DNA from: an uncultured Fibrobacter sp.
GTDB taxonomy: Bacteria; Fibrobacterota; Fibrobacteria; Fibrobacterales; Fibrobacteraceae
NCBI RefSeq assembly: GCF_900316465.1
Contig: NZ_ONDD01000020.1
Location: forward strand, 1 to 64,000
Direction of reading: 5' to 3'
Length of the DNA: 64,000 bases
Shown: one piece after another, positions 26,014 through 33,849 of the stretch
Numbering within the stretch: the first letter of the stretch is position 1
How the letters are laid out: every line of letters begins with the position of its first letter
Position numbers and translations under genes: made by a program
The notes under the pieces: model-generated
Databases searched by the model: none
What the model was told of the DNA's origin: nothing
Seen by the model: the letters and a program-made list of their open reading frames with translations, nothing else

Positions 26014-26604
26014 ATGTTTAAAATAGGCGTCATGGCTTCCGGCGGCGGAAGCAACTTTAAAGCAATCATTGACCGCATTGGCGAGGGCGACCTCGAAGCC
26101 CAATGCAAGTTCCTGATTACCAACAACGGTGGTTGCGGGGCTGTTTCTCATGCGGAATCTTATGGGATTCCCGTTTTCCATATTTCGGGCAAGACGCACC
26201 CCGATACGGCTGCCTATGAAGCCGCTCTTCTAGAAGTCATTGATCGCTACGACATTGATTTGCTGATTCTGGCGGGCTATATGAAAGCCTTGCCGGTAAG
26301 CCTCATTAAAAGGCTCCCGGACCGCATTCTGAACATTCACCCCTCGCTTTTGCCCAAGTACGGTGGCAAGGGCTTTTTCGGAATTCATGTGCACGAGGCG
26401 GTGATTGCCGCGCACGATACGGAATCGGGCCCAACGGTTCACCTGGTTAGCGAAGAAATCGACCAGGGTCGAATCTTGGCGCAGACCCGCGTGCCTGTTG
26501 AAGCTGCTGACACGCCGGAAACGCTCGCTGCTCGCGTGCTGGTGCAGGAACACGCCCTCTACTGGAAGACGATTAAGGATTACGCCGCTCAATTAGGCTT
26601 GTAA
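26014..26604 (+). CDS. purN: Phosphoribosylglycinamide formyltransferase
   Basis: This 196-residue enzyme transfers a formyl group from 10-formyl-THF to GAR, the third step of purine synthesis. MFKIGVMASGGGSNFKAI is the phosphate-binding opening. The catalytic patch is LNIHPSLLPKYGGKGFFG, with Asn and His in place. The catalytic Asp comes later, in HLVSEEIDQGRILAQ. Its length is standard for single-domain PurN. It is followed after 3 bases by rnhB, so the two form an operon. No other pur gene is in the window, and no purine riboswitch is seen, which fits the near-absence of a leader. Confidence 0.95.
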   Translation: MFKIGVMASGGGSNFKAIIDRIGEGDLEAQCKFLITNNGGCGAVSHAESYGIPVFHISGKTHPDTAAYEAALLEVIDRYDIDLLILAGYMKALPVSLIKRLPDRILNIHPSLLPKYGGKGFFGIHVHEAVIAAHDTESGPTVHLVSEEIDQGRILAQTRVPVEAADTPETLAARVLVQEHALYWKTIKDYAAQLGL

Positions 26605-26607
26605 CCC

Positions 26608-27366
26608 ATGAAATTCAAGGTTCCGGCATTTCTCGAAGGCATTGAAGCCCCTGTCGATGGCGAAATCGCCATGCGCAAGTTCGCCGCGCAAGCGGGGGTG
26701 AACGCGATCGTGGTCGGTATCGACGAAGTCGGTCGTGGCCCGCTAGCAGGCCCGGTGGTGGCGTGTGCAGCCGTCCTGAAGGCGCCCGATGCGCTCCTGA
26801 CGCTCAACGATTCCAAAAAACTCACTCGCCCCAAGCGCGAAGCCATGTACCAGGATGTGCAAGATGCCTGTGCCTGCTTTGCCGTGGCAAGCGCCTCGGT
26901 CGAAGAAATTGACCGCATGAACATTCTGGAAGCGGACTTTCTGGCCATGCGCCGCGCCCTGCAGGCCCTGGGCATGCCCGGCTTGCATGAATCCGCCCCT
27001 CAAATCCCGGTATTCCAGAAAGGCTCGTTTGCTGATGTTCTCGGCTCGCCGCTCAAGGCCCTGGGCTCGTTGCTCATCGCCGTCGATGGCAACCTCAAAA
27101 TTCACGGAATTCCCGAAGAAATGCAGATTCCGGTAGTCAAGGGCGATGGCCGCATTGCAAGCATCTCGGCGGCCTCGATTTTGGCAAAAGTCTTCCGTGA
27201 CCGCTACATGGACGACCTCGAAAAGAAATTTCCCGGCTACGGCTTCGATAAGCATGCCGGTTACGGAACCAAGGCTCACCTTGACGCCATCCGCCGCCAG
27301 GGCATGACCCCTGAACATCGTAAAAGCTTTCACCCCAAGAGTTTACAGACAGAGCTGGATCTGTAG
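26608..27366 (+). CDS. rnhB: Ribonuclease HII
   Basis: This 252-residue protein removes RNA from RNA-DNA hybrids and single ribonucleotides from DNA. The signature GIDEVGRGPLAGPVVACA supplies the first Asp-Glu pair. A later VVKGDGRIASISAASILAKVFRDRYM gives the third acidic residue and the basic patch. GYGTKAHLDAI near the C-terminus is also typical. Residues 1-30 form an N-terminal extension before the catalytic fold. An insert of about 20 residues at 135-155 (SAPQIPVFQKGSFADVLGSP) makes it longer than the common 200-residue form. It overlaps no neighbour and is followed by a good terminator. Confidence 0.95.
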   Translation: MKFKVPAFLEGIEAPVDGEIAMRKFAAQAGVNAIVVGIDEVGRGPLAGPVVACAAVLKAPDALLTLNDSKKLTRPKREAMYQDVQDACACFAVASASVEEIDRMNILEADFLAMRRALQALGMPGLHESAPQIPVFQKGSFADVLGSPLKALGSLLIAVDGNLKIHGIPEEMQIPVVKGDGRIASISAASILAKVFRDRYMDDLEKKFPGYGFDKHAGYGTKAHLDAIRRQGMTPEHRKSFHPKSLQTELDL

Positions 27367-27417
27367 GCCGATTTTTGTAAACTTTTGTTTCTTACGATAT
27401 TGTTGCAAATTTTACCT

Positions 27418-27447
27418 AAGACCGCGGAATTTTTTCCGTGGTCTTTT
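27418..27447 (+). terminator. Rho-independent terminator after rnhB
   Basis: AAGACCGCGG pairs with CCGTGGTCTT over 10 bp, with one G-U pair. The stem closes on AATTTTTT and is followed by TTTT. A TATATTG box directly after it probably serves the Tol-Pal operon. Confidence 0.85.
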
Positions 27448-27449
27448 GC

Positions 27450-27457
27450 TATATTGT
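27450..27457 (+). promoter_or_regulatory. Candidate -10 box of the Tol-Pal operon
   Basis: TATATTGT lies about 50 bases before the tolQ start and directly after the rnhB terminator. It is the only box of this type in the gap. Confidence 0.4.
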
Positions 27458-27505
27458 TGTCAAACAACAAGATACGAGTCTTTTTCCGGCTAACGGGAGG
27501 TGATT

Positions 27506-28198
27506 TTGAACAATTCAGTACCTTTACTCCAAATGCTTACCCAGTCCGATATCGCGACCATCGTGATTTTGGGCATCTTGGCGGTCATGTCGCTTGGTTC
27601 GTGGGGCATTATCATTGTAAAGTACATCGTGAATCGCAAGAACCAGCGTGCCAACGTCGTGTTCTTCCGCGAGTTCATTAACGTGCGCCAGTTCGTGGAA
27701 TTGCAGGGCCTCTGCGAAACCGCCGACGACAGTGCGCTCCGCAGTTTGACCTCCGAAGTGCTCAAGGAAGCCTCCAAGTTCAGTAACTTTGTGAGCTACG
27801 ACTCCATTCAGCACCGCGCCTCTCTCCTGGAAGACACGATCCAGCGCTCGATCGAAGGCCTGCGCCTTACTGAAGACCGCTACCTCGGCTTCTTGGCCAC
27901 GTGCTCGAACCTCGCCCCGTTCTTCGGACTTTTGGGTACGGTGTGGGGAATCATGGTCGCCTTCTTCCAGATCGGTCAGCATGGCTCGGCTGACCTTACC
28001 GTGGTCGCTCCGGGTATTGCTATGGCTTTGATTACGACAGTTGCAGGCCTTGTGGTCGCAATCCCTGCCTCTGCCGGTTATAACTACTTTACCTCCCGCA
28101 ACGGACAGAACGAAATTTCGTACTTCAATTTCGGCTCCCAGGTGCTCAGTCTCTTTAAGCGCGGTGACTTGCTCGCCCTTGAAGAAGTGGCTGGCTAG
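27506..28198 (+). CDS. tolQ: TolQ/ExbB/MotA-family proton channel subunit
   Basis: The protein is 230 residues from a TTG at 27506. GGGAGGTGAT, an almost perfect Shine-Dalgarno sequence, ends at the right distance for this TTG, whereas the GTG at 27500 lies inside it. Three membrane segments are visible: about residues 13-35 (IVILGILAVMSLGSWGIIIV), 130-152 (FFGLLGTVWGIMVAFF) and 165-190 (GIAMALITTVAGLVVAIPA). The conserved GTVWGIM and A-L-x-T-T-x-G-L patches line the proton path. It forms the motor with TolR and energises outer-membrane constriction during division. It is first in the order tolQ-tolR-tonB/tolA-tolB-pal-cpoB. Confidence 0.93.
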   Translation: MNNSVPLLQMLTQSDIATIVILGILAVMSLGSWGIIIVKYIVNRKNQRANVVFFREFINVRQFVELQGLCETADDSALRSLTSEVLKEASKFSNFVSYDSIQHRASLLEDTIQRSIEGLRLTEDRYLGFLATCSNLAPFFGLLGTVWGIMVAFFQIGQHGSADLTVVAPGIAMALITTVAGLVVAIPASAGYNYFTSRNGQNEISYFNFGSQVLSLFKRGDLLALEEVAG

Positions 28199-28206
28199 GA
28201 GGCTTT

Positions 28207-28614
28207 GTGAAGCGCAGTCGCGGTAAAGAACTTAAGCAGGAAATGAACCTCACGAACATGATCGATATCGTGTTCGCGATTCTGATTGTGTTCATTATTT
28301 CTGCGCCTCTCATGAGCCAGGGTGTCAAGGTGGATCTGCCCAAGGCAGAAGCCCCGACCATGGAACAGGAGAAACTCCTGAAAGTTTCTATCACTAAGAA
28401 CGAGGAACTCTACATTGCCGACATGATGGTCGACTTTGCAAGTTTCAACAATGTGTTCAAGTCGCTCTGGAACGGCGAGATGGCGGTGGTCATCAATGCC
28501 GACGAGTCGGTGAATTATGGCCTTGTGATGAAAGTGGTGACCCAGGTGCAAAAACTCGGGGTGACCAAGCTCGGATTCCTGACGATGAATCCCAAGGAAA
28601 AACCGGGGAAGTAG
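28207..28614 (+). CDS. tolR: TolR/ExbD-family motor subunit
   Basis: This 135-residue protein starts at a GTG with GGAGG about 4 bases before it. A short basic cytoplasmic start (MKRSRGKELKQEMN) is followed by one membrane segment. In LTNMIDIVFAILIVFIISAP the Asp of NMID is the proton-carrying residue of the family. The periplasmic domain then begins with LPKAEAPTMEQEKLLKVSIT. It works with TolQ to harvest the proton-motive force. The stop is directly followed by the GTG of the TonB-like gene. Confidence 0.93.
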   Translation: MKRSRGKELKQEMNLTNMIDIVFAILIVFIISAPLMSQGVKVDLPKAEAPTMEQEKLLKVSITKNEELYIADMMVDFASFNNVFKSLWNGEMAVVINADESVNYGLVMKVVTQVQKLGVTKLGFLTMNPKEKPGK

Positions 28615-29373
28615 GTGAGCGGAGAAAGAAACATCCAATATTTCTCGTCGCAAGACGATGGAATGACGACGAAGATCATCGTGTGTGCGGTGGTGTTCCA
28701 CTTGCTCGTTGCTGGTATTTGTGTCGCGTTCCATTTCGTGAACTTTAAGCATGAACCGGAACCGATTCCGGTATTCGAAATGGTGCAGGTGAACCAGCCG
28801 GCGGTGCAGCCGCGTCCGAAACCGCCGCGCCCGAAGCCGGTTGAACCGAAACCCGAAGAACCCAAGCCTATTGAACCTAAACCCAAGCCGGAACCGAAGC
28901 CGAAGGTCGATCAGCAGTTGCCGCCCGAACCTAAGGTCGAAGAAAAACCGCCCGAACCGGAACCGGTGGAAGAACCGAAGCCGGAACCGGAGCCCGAGCC
29001 GGAACCGCAGGATGATTTTGAAGTAGACGATTTGGATTTGCCGACGGCTGTCGAAGCCCCGAGCTTGAACCCGGTCGGGTCTGTGGATATGGACCCGCTG
29101 ATGCAAGTTTATCTGGAACGTTTAAAACAAATTATCATGAGCAATTTTAATCCGCCCTCGAACTTGAACGTGCGTCGCGACGTGAAGACCACGGTGCAGT
29201 TTACGGTGGACCGTTTTGGCGGCATTACGGCAATTACCCTCAAACGCAGTTCCGGTAACAAGACCTGGGATCACTTGTCGGTGCGAGCAGTGCAAATTTC
29301 GAAGGTCCCGGAGCTTCCGCCTAATTTTAGAGCCCCTTCGTTGGTGCTTCACTTTAATTTTACACCAAATTAA
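28615..29373 (+). CDS. TonB/TolA-family energy transducer
   Basis: This 252-residue protein starts at a GTG that abuts the tolR stop. A cytoplasmic start of about 18 residues is followed by one membrane segment (about 21-43, IIVCAVVFHLLVAGICVAF). A long Pro-Glu-Lys region (about 60-135: PKPEEPKPIEPKPKPEPKPK) spans the periplasm. A TonB C-terminal domain (about 165-252: MSNFNPPSNLNVRRDVKTTV, then FTVDRFGGITAITLKRSSGN) binds outer-membrane partners. Its place between tolR and tolB is that of tolA, so it probably does the TolA job. The Pro-rich spacer is TonB-like, though, unlike the long helix of E. coli TolA. Confidence 0.88.
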   Translation: MSGERNIQYFSSQDDGMTTKIIVCAVVFHLLVAGICVAFHFVNFKHEPEPIPVFEMVQVNQPAVQPRPKPPRPKPVEPKPEEPKPIEPKPKPEPKPKVDQQLPPEPKVEEKPPEPEPVEEPKPEPEPEPEPQDDFEVDDLDLPTAVEAPSLNPVGSVDMDPLMQVYLERLKQIIMSNFNPPSNLNVRRDVKTTVQFTVDRFGGITAITLKRSSGNKTWDHLSVRAVQISKVPELPPNFRAPSLVLHFNFTPN

Positions 29374-29433
29374 GGCGGTTGTGGTCTGGGGTAGCGAAAA
29401 ATTGTATTATATTGAATAAACGAGTGGATTAGA

Positions 29434-30732
29434 ATGGAAAAAATGAGATTTCTTGTAAGCGTTGCGGCCTTTGCACTGGCCATGCTGCCGGTGACATCGC
29501 ATGCGACCATCGATACGATTGCCGTTGACGTGGGTATTTCAGTCTTTAAGACGATGCCCATTGGCGTTGTTCCCTTTGCAGAAAAGAAGTCCATTGACTG
29601 GATCGAAGAAAAGCCGCATTTGATTGTGACTCGCGATGCAAACCTTTCTGGTCGATTCGACGTGATTTCCTCGGACAAGTTTGACTTGCCGAAATTCAGC
29701 AAGGCTCATGCTAAGCATTACATTACAGGTAAGGTAACGCCGGTTGGCAAGATGCTGAAGGTGGAATGCTTCTTGTATGCTTCGCAGACCAAGGATGTGA
29801 TGCTCGGTGAATCCTACACGGTGGAACAGAAGGATATGCGCCGTGCCTTGCACCAGTTCTTTGACCAGGTGATTTACCGCCTGTGGGGCGAACGCGGTGT
29901 GGCATCGACCAAGCTTGCCTATGTGTCCAAGATGGATGGCATTAAGCAGGTGGTGGTGTCTGACTACGACGGATTCCATCGCAGTCAGATTACCCGTGAC
30001 ACGACCATTAGCATGATGCCCGTGTGGATGCGTGGCAATGCAGGCCTTTACTATGTGAATTTCAAGACGCACCGTCCGAAGCTCTATTCCAAGACTTTTG
30101 GTGGTGTTGAACGCGCCGTGTTCCCGCAGTTGGACCAGACTTATAGCCCGGCGGTGAACCCGAAGACGGGCGAACTCCTGTTCTCTAGCACGGTGGACGG
30201 CAAGACGGATTTGTACATCGGTAACCCCGAAACGGGCAAGGCCAAGAAGTTTGCTTACCTGAAGTCGAACCAGACGAGCCCGGCTTGGAGCCCGTATGCT
30301 TCTGAAGTGCTCTTTACGAGTGACCGTGGCGGTGGCCCGCAGATTTTTGCCATGGGCAAGGATGGTTCCGATTTGCGCCGCGTGACCTTTATGGGCCGCT
30401 ACAACGAACGCGCCGCCTGGTCGCCCGAAGGTGACCGTATCGCCTATACTTCTATGGATGCTGGCCACATGAATATTTATACCTGTGCTCTCGACGGTTC
30501 TGATATTGTGCAGCTCACGAGCAACGCCGGTAACAACGAACACCCGACTTGGTCGCCCGATGGCAAGTTGATTGCTTTCTCGAGCAACCGTAGCGGTTCG
30601 TACCAGATTTACATTATGAGAAAAGACGGCTCCAATGTTACGCGAATCACCAATTCCGGTGAAAACACTTCGCCCACTTGGTCGTTCTTCTATGACGATT
30701 TTAAACAACCAAAAAAGGAAGGTAAAAAATGA
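29434..30732 (+). CDS. tolB: Tol-Pal system beta-propeller protein TolB
   Basis: This 432-residue periplasmic protein has a signal peptide (about 1-25, ending VTSHA). An N-terminal alpha/beta domain (about 30-165) is followed by a six-bladed propeller of WD40-like PD repeats. Four clear copies carry the P-x-W-S-P-x-G motif (SPAWSPYASEVLFTSDRGGG, AAWSPEGDRIAYTSMDAG, HPTWSPDGKLIAFSSNRSGS, SPTWSFFYDD). It shuttles between TolA and Pal. An ATG nine bases downstream is an alternative start. The gene has a 60-base spacer upstream with a TATATTGA box, so an internal promoter is possible. The stop overlaps the pal start by 4 bases. Confidence 0.95.
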   Translation: MEKMRFLVSVAAFALAMLPVTSHATIDTIAVDVGISVFKTMPIGVVPFAEKKSIDWIEEKPHLIVTRDANLSGRFDVISSDKFDLPKFSKAHAKHYITGKVTPVGKMLKVECFLYASQTKDVMLGESYTVEQKDMRRALHQFFDQVIYRLWGERGVASTKLAYVSKMDGIKQVVVSDYDGFHRSQITRDTTISMMPVWMRGNAGLYYVNFKTHRPKLYSKTFGGVERAVFPQLDQTYSPAVNPKTGELLFSSTVDGKTDLYIGNPETGKAKKFAYLKSNQTSPAWSPYASEVLFTSDRGGGPQIFAMGKDGSDLRRVTFMGRYNERAAWSPEGDRIAYTSMDAGHMNIYTCALDGSDIVQLTSNAGNNEHPTWSPDGKLIAFSSNRSGSYQIYIMRKDGSNVTRITNSGENTSPTWSFFYDDFKQPKKEGKK

Positions 30733-31316
30733 AGAACTTCGTTAAACTCGCTGTAGTGGCATCTGCCGCAGCCCTCTGCCTTGTCGCTTGCGCCAAGAAG
30801 CAGCAGCCCCAGACCGAACCGGAAGCTGCTCCGGCTCCTGCTGCTGTCGCTCCGGCTGCAGAACCCAATGCAGATTCCCTGGCTGCCGAACAGGCTCGCC
30901 TCGAAGCTGAACGCCTGGCTGCCGAACGCGCCCGCCTCGAAGCCGAACGCGCTCGTCTCGAAGCCTTGATCAACCAGATCATGAGCGAAGACGTGTACTT
31001 TGACTTTGACCGTTCTGAACTCACCGAAAAGGCTAAGGAACTCCTGGCTCAGGTGGGCGAACTCCTGATCAAGGAAGAACGCTTCACGATTACGATCGAA
31101 GGCCACACCGATGCTCGCGGTACTGAAGACTACAACTTCACACTCGGTGCAAAGCGTGCCATGAAGGTGAAGGAATTCCTCGTTGCTTACGGCATTGACG
31201 CCAAGCGCATGGAATCGGTCAGCTACGGTAAGGAAGCTCCGAAGGTTGAAGGTGCAACCGAAGAAGCCTACTCCCAGAACCGTCGCGCCAACTTCCGCGT
31301 GAACATCAAGGAATAA
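30729..31316 (+). CDS. pal: Peptidoglycan-associated lipoprotein Pal (OmpA family)
   Basis: This 195-residue outer-membrane lipoprotein has the lipobox LVAC at about residues 17-20. An Ala/Pro/Glu-rich tether follows (about 24-55). Then comes a strongly helical stretch built of repeated LEAER and LAAERAR units (about 56-80), probably a short coiled coil; E. coli Pal has no such heptad stretch. The OmpA-like domain (about 82-195) contains VYFDFDRSELTEKAKELL, the peptidoglycan-binding EGHTDARGTEDYN and LGAKRAMKVKEFL. It anchors the outer membrane to the cell wall and binds TolB. The start overlaps the tolB stop (ATGA). Confidence 0.95.
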   Translation: MKNFVKLAVVASAAALCLVACAKKQQPQTEPEAAPAPAAVAPAAEPNADSLAAEQARLEAERLAAERARLEAERARLEALINQIMSEDVYFDFDRSELTEKAKELLAQVGELLIKEERFTITIEGHTDARGTEDYNFTLGAKRAMKVKEFLVAYGIDAKRMESVSYGKEAPKVEGATEEAYSQNRRANFRVNIKE

Positions 31317-31339
31317 GATTCTTTAAATTTCGTCCTCGT

Positions 31340-31368
31340 CTTGCCTGTTACTGCAGGCGAGGAATTTT
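31340..31368 (+). terminator. Hairpin between pal and cpoB (terminator or attenuator)
   Basis: CTTGCCTG pairs with CAGGCGAG over 8 bp with one G-U pair, around TTACTG, and is followed a few bases later by TTTT. The short U run suggests partial termination. Confidence 0.5.
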
Positions 31369-31394
31369 GCGGGTAATTAAAAAGAACTTGTTAT

Positions 31395-32339
31395 ATGAAA
31401 AACAAAAAATTGAACATCGTATTTCCCTTGCTTATGGTCGCAGCCCTGACGGGTTGTAGCCAGATGACGGTTCTCCGTACACAGGAAATGAAGGCTGTCG
31501 GCGCTGAAGTTCAGGCCAACCTCGATTCTGTGGCGGTAAGGCTTCAGGCTCAAAACGATTCTCTGCGTGCAGAGCTGGATGCGGCTGAGCTTGCGCAAAA
31601 GCGCATGCAGGCTGAAATCACCATGCTTTCGCGTCGCGTGGCCGATGAGTCTGAACGTAACGATTCTAGGCAAGAAGAAATCATCTACCGCTTGGATATG
31701 TTGCTCGGCAAGTCCGACAAGATCTTGGCGAAGAAGGTGGTCGTGAGCGGTGCGCCTGCAGCACCCGTCTCCATGGATAGTCTGGAACGCGAAGCCGAAA
31801 AGTTGGTGGAAGCCGAAGCGATGTTCAATACGGCCCGCTCCGATTACCATCGCGGTGAATTCAAGCTGGCTTACAGTGGTTTCAAACAGGTTTATGAACA
31901 AATGAAAGAAGGCGAACTCGCTGAGAATTCGCTTTACTGGATGGCACTCTGCCTGATTGATGTGGCCCAGATTGACAAGGCGAAAAAGGTCTTTGCTCGC
32001 ATGTCGGAAGCCTTCCCCGACGGTCAGAAGACCTGCCCCGCATTGTTCAAGCTTTCGGGCCTTTATGGCGAAGAATGCGACATCAACATGCAGAAGCAGT
32101 ACCTGCAGAAGATTCTTTCTACCAAGTCTTGCGAAAAGTCTGCCGAATTTGAACAGGCTGCCGAAATGTTGCAGGAAATCTTGGAAAAAGAAGACAAAAA
32201 ATCTGCCGGTGAACCTGTCGAAAGATGTGTGCCTGTGGTTCGCGAACCGGTCAAACCGACCTCCCGCAAGTCGACGACCGATAACGCTTCTGAACCGACA
32301 GCTAGCGCAACGACTGAATTTACGGAAGCCGCGCTGTAA
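31395..32339 (+). CDS. cpoB: CpoB/YbgF-like lipoprotein with coiled coil and TPR
   Basis: This 314-residue protein has the lipobox LTGC in AALTGCSQ. A long coiled coil (about 30-115, heptad pattern in LRAELDAAELAQKRMQAEIT) is followed by TPR-like helices (about 135-260: AEAMFNTARSDYHRGEFKLA, then AENSLYWMALCLIDVAQIDKA). This order, anchored coiled coil then TPR, is that of CpoB, which coordinates the Tol-Pal machine with cell-wall synthesis. E. coli CpoB is periplasmic and not lipidated, so the lipobox here is a difference. The C-terminal 60 residues are Ser/Thr/Pro-rich. It is last in the Tol-Pal cluster and followed by a terminator. Confidence 0.8.
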   Translation: MKNKKLNIVFPLLMVAALTGCSQMTVLRTQEMKAVGAEVQANLDSVAVRLQAQNDSLRAELDAAELAQKRMQAEITMLSRRVADESERNDSRQEEIIYRLDMLLGKSDKILAKKVVVSGAPAAPVSMDSLEREAEKLVEAEAMFNTARSDYHRGEFKLAYSGFKQVYEQMKEGELAENSLYWMALCLIDVAQIDKAKKVFARMSEAFPDGQKTCPALFKLSGLYGEECDINMQKQYLQKILSTKSCEKSAEFEQAAEMLQEILEKEDKKSAGEPVERCVPVVREPVKPTSRKSTTDNASEPTASATTEFTEAAL

Positions 32340-32359
32340 TAGTTCAAATAATCTTTCAA

Positions 32360-32394
32360 AAAAAACTCCGACGATAGCTTCGCCGGAGTTTTTT
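32360..32394. terminator. Rho-independent terminator after cpoB
   Basis: AACTCCG pairs with CGGAGTT, continued by CGA/TCG after one mismatch, with A-rich and T-rich flanks. It can act on the plus strand and on convergent murA. Confidence 0.8.
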
Positions 32395-32434
32395 ATAACT
32401 GTCTACAGCCTACTGTCTACTGCCTACTACTCTA
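32395..32434. repeat. Heptad repeat of CTGTCTA/CAGCCTA type
   Basis: About five 7-base units (CTGTCTA, CAGCCTA, CTGTCTA, CTGCCTA, then a degenerate unit) lie between the cpoB terminator and the murA stop codon. The period is 7, like the AATGTG heptads elsewhere in the window. Confidence 0.6.
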
Positions 32435-33709
32435 CGGTTCGTCGGCGTCGATGATGACGCGCTTGACTTCGGCGCCGAGCTTAGCCATCTTGGCTTCGAA
32501 ATCTTCGTAACCGCGGTCGAGGTGGTAAATGCGGCTAATCTTGGTTTCGCCTTCGGCGATTAACGCGGCGAGCACAAGTGCTGCGGAGGCGCGGAGGTCG
32601 GAGCCCATCACGTCGGCGCCTTCCAGCGGGAGGCCGCCCTTGATGGTTGCGGTATTGCCGCTGAGCGTAATGTTTGCACCCAGGCGTTCCATTTCGGCCA
32701 CATGCTTAAAGCGGTCATTGTAGACGGTATCTTGAATCACGCTGTTGCCCGGAACCGAGAGGAGCGTTGCCATGAGCGGCGCCTGCATGTCGGTGGGGTA
32801 GCCCGGGAACGGAAGCGTCTGAATTGTAATCGGCTTGAGTTCCACATTGCGGGCATCGACTTCGGCCCAGTCGGGACCGACAGACACCTTGCAATTCATG
32901 TCACGGAAGGCATCGAGCGTCGAGGCGATGTGTTCGGGAATAATCTTGGTGACCTTGACGCGGCCACGCGTAATGGCGGCACCACAAAGGTAGGTGCCTG
33001 CTTCGATACGGTCGGGAATGGTGACGCCATTACCCGGGCGTAGAGCTTCTACGCCCTGCACCGTAAGGGTGCGCGTGCCGCGACCTTGAATCTTGGCGCC
33101 CATGCCGATGAGGTAATCGACGAGGTTATCGATTTCAGGTTCGAGGGCAGCATTCTGCAACACGCTGGTGCCCTTGGCAAGCGTTGCGGCCATCAGCACG
33201 TTCACCGTGGCGCCCACGCTAGAAATCGGGAAATGGAATGTACCGCCGGGGAGGCGTCCGTCGCAAGTGGCTTCTACGTAGCCGTGAGTCACGGTAATCT
33301 TGGCGCCCAAGGCTTCGAGGCCTTTCAGGTGCAAGTCCACAGGGCGCGGGCCCCAAGCGCAACCGCCCGGGAGAGACACGCGGCAGCGGCCAAAGCGTGC
33401 TACCAGAGGACCGAGCACATAGAAGCTTGCGCGCATGGTTTTCACGAGTTCGTAGGGGGCTTCCAGATGGTCGGCACCACGGGTGTCGATTCTTAAGGTG
33501 TGGGCTTCGCCACCGATGTGGCAACCAATCACGCGCAGCACATCGGACATGGTCTTCATGTCTTTGAGGTGCGGGACGTTCGTGATTTCGGAGACGCCGT
33601 CGGCCAAGAGGGCTGCTGCCATTACGGCAAGGACTGCGTTCTTGGCGCCGGAAATTTCAACTTCGCCGTCGAGCGGATTTTTAACCTGAGGTACAATAAA
33701 CTGGTACAT
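32432..33709 (-). CDS. murA: UDP-N-acetylglucosamine 1-carboxyvinyltransferase
   Basis: This 425-residue enzyme performs the first committed step of peptidoglycan synthesis, adding enolpyruvate to UDP-GlcNAc. The opening (PQVKNPLDGEVEISGAKNAV) has the conserved Lys-Asn pair. The active-site loop GGCAWGPRPVDLHLKGLEALG contains the fosfomycin-binding Cys, so the sequence predicts no intrinsic Asp-for-Cys resistance. PFPGYPTDMQAPLMA and SDLRASAALVLAALIAEGET near the end are also standard. The six-fold inside-out barrel length fits. The stop codon is inside the heptad repeat. No Shine-Dalgarno sequence is obvious; a TATCTTAT box lies about 40 bases upstream. Confidence 0.96.
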   Translation of the reverse strand: MYQFIVPQVKNPLDGEVEISGAKNAVLAVMAAALLADGVSEITNVPHLKDMKTMSDVLRVIGCHIGGEAHTLRIDTRGADHLEAPYELVKTMRASFYVLGPLVARFGRCRVSLPGGCAWGPRPVDLHLKGLEALGAKITVTHGYVEATCDGRLPGGTFHFPISSVGATVNVLMAATLAKGTSVLQNAALEPEIDNLVDYLIGMGAKIQGRGTRTLTVQGVEALRPGNGVTIPDRIEAGTYLCGAAITRGRVKVTKIIPEHIASTLDAFRDMNCKVSVGPDWAEVDARNVELKPITIQTLPFPGYPTDMQAPLMATLLSVPGNSVIQDTVYNDRFKHVAEMERLGANITLSGNTATIKGGLPLEGADVMGSDLRASAALVLAALIAEGETKISRIYHLDRGYEDFEAKMAKLGAEVKRVIIDADEP

Positions 33710-33764
33710 AGTAAAATTAGACTTAAATTTTTTGCATTTATAAGATAGTAAAAGTACCGGGTTT

Positions 33765-33780
33765 TAGGGGCGTGCCCCTA
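33765..33780. repeat. Short palindrome TAGGGGC-GT-GCCCCTA
   Basis: Perfect 7-base arms lie between the RDD gene's terminator and murA. A related GGGGGTATGCCCC lies at about 11729-11741 after the CorC gene, so it may be a dispersed small palindrome. Confidence 0.4.
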
Positions 33781-33797
33781 GGAGAGAGGGTAGAGAA

Positions 33798-33846
33798 AAA
33801 CCCGGCTGTGTGCAGCCGGGGTTTGAACGAGGGAGAAACCTCTCCC
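33798..33846 (-). terminator. Terminator after the RDD-family gene
   Basis: On the minus strand GGGAGA-GGTT-TCTCCC is followed by AACCCCGGCTG-CACA-CAGCCGGGTT with a one-base bulge, then a run of T. The second hairpin is the likely terminator. Confidence 0.7.
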
Positions 33847-33849
33847 TTC

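Noticed and set aside
27385..27681. 98-codon frame at the rnhB-tolQ junction
   Set aside because: It runs across the rnhB terminator and into tolQ in another frame, with no domain.
32395..32434. Possible CRISPR-like array
   Set aside because: Units are 7 bases without spacers, and no cas genes are present.
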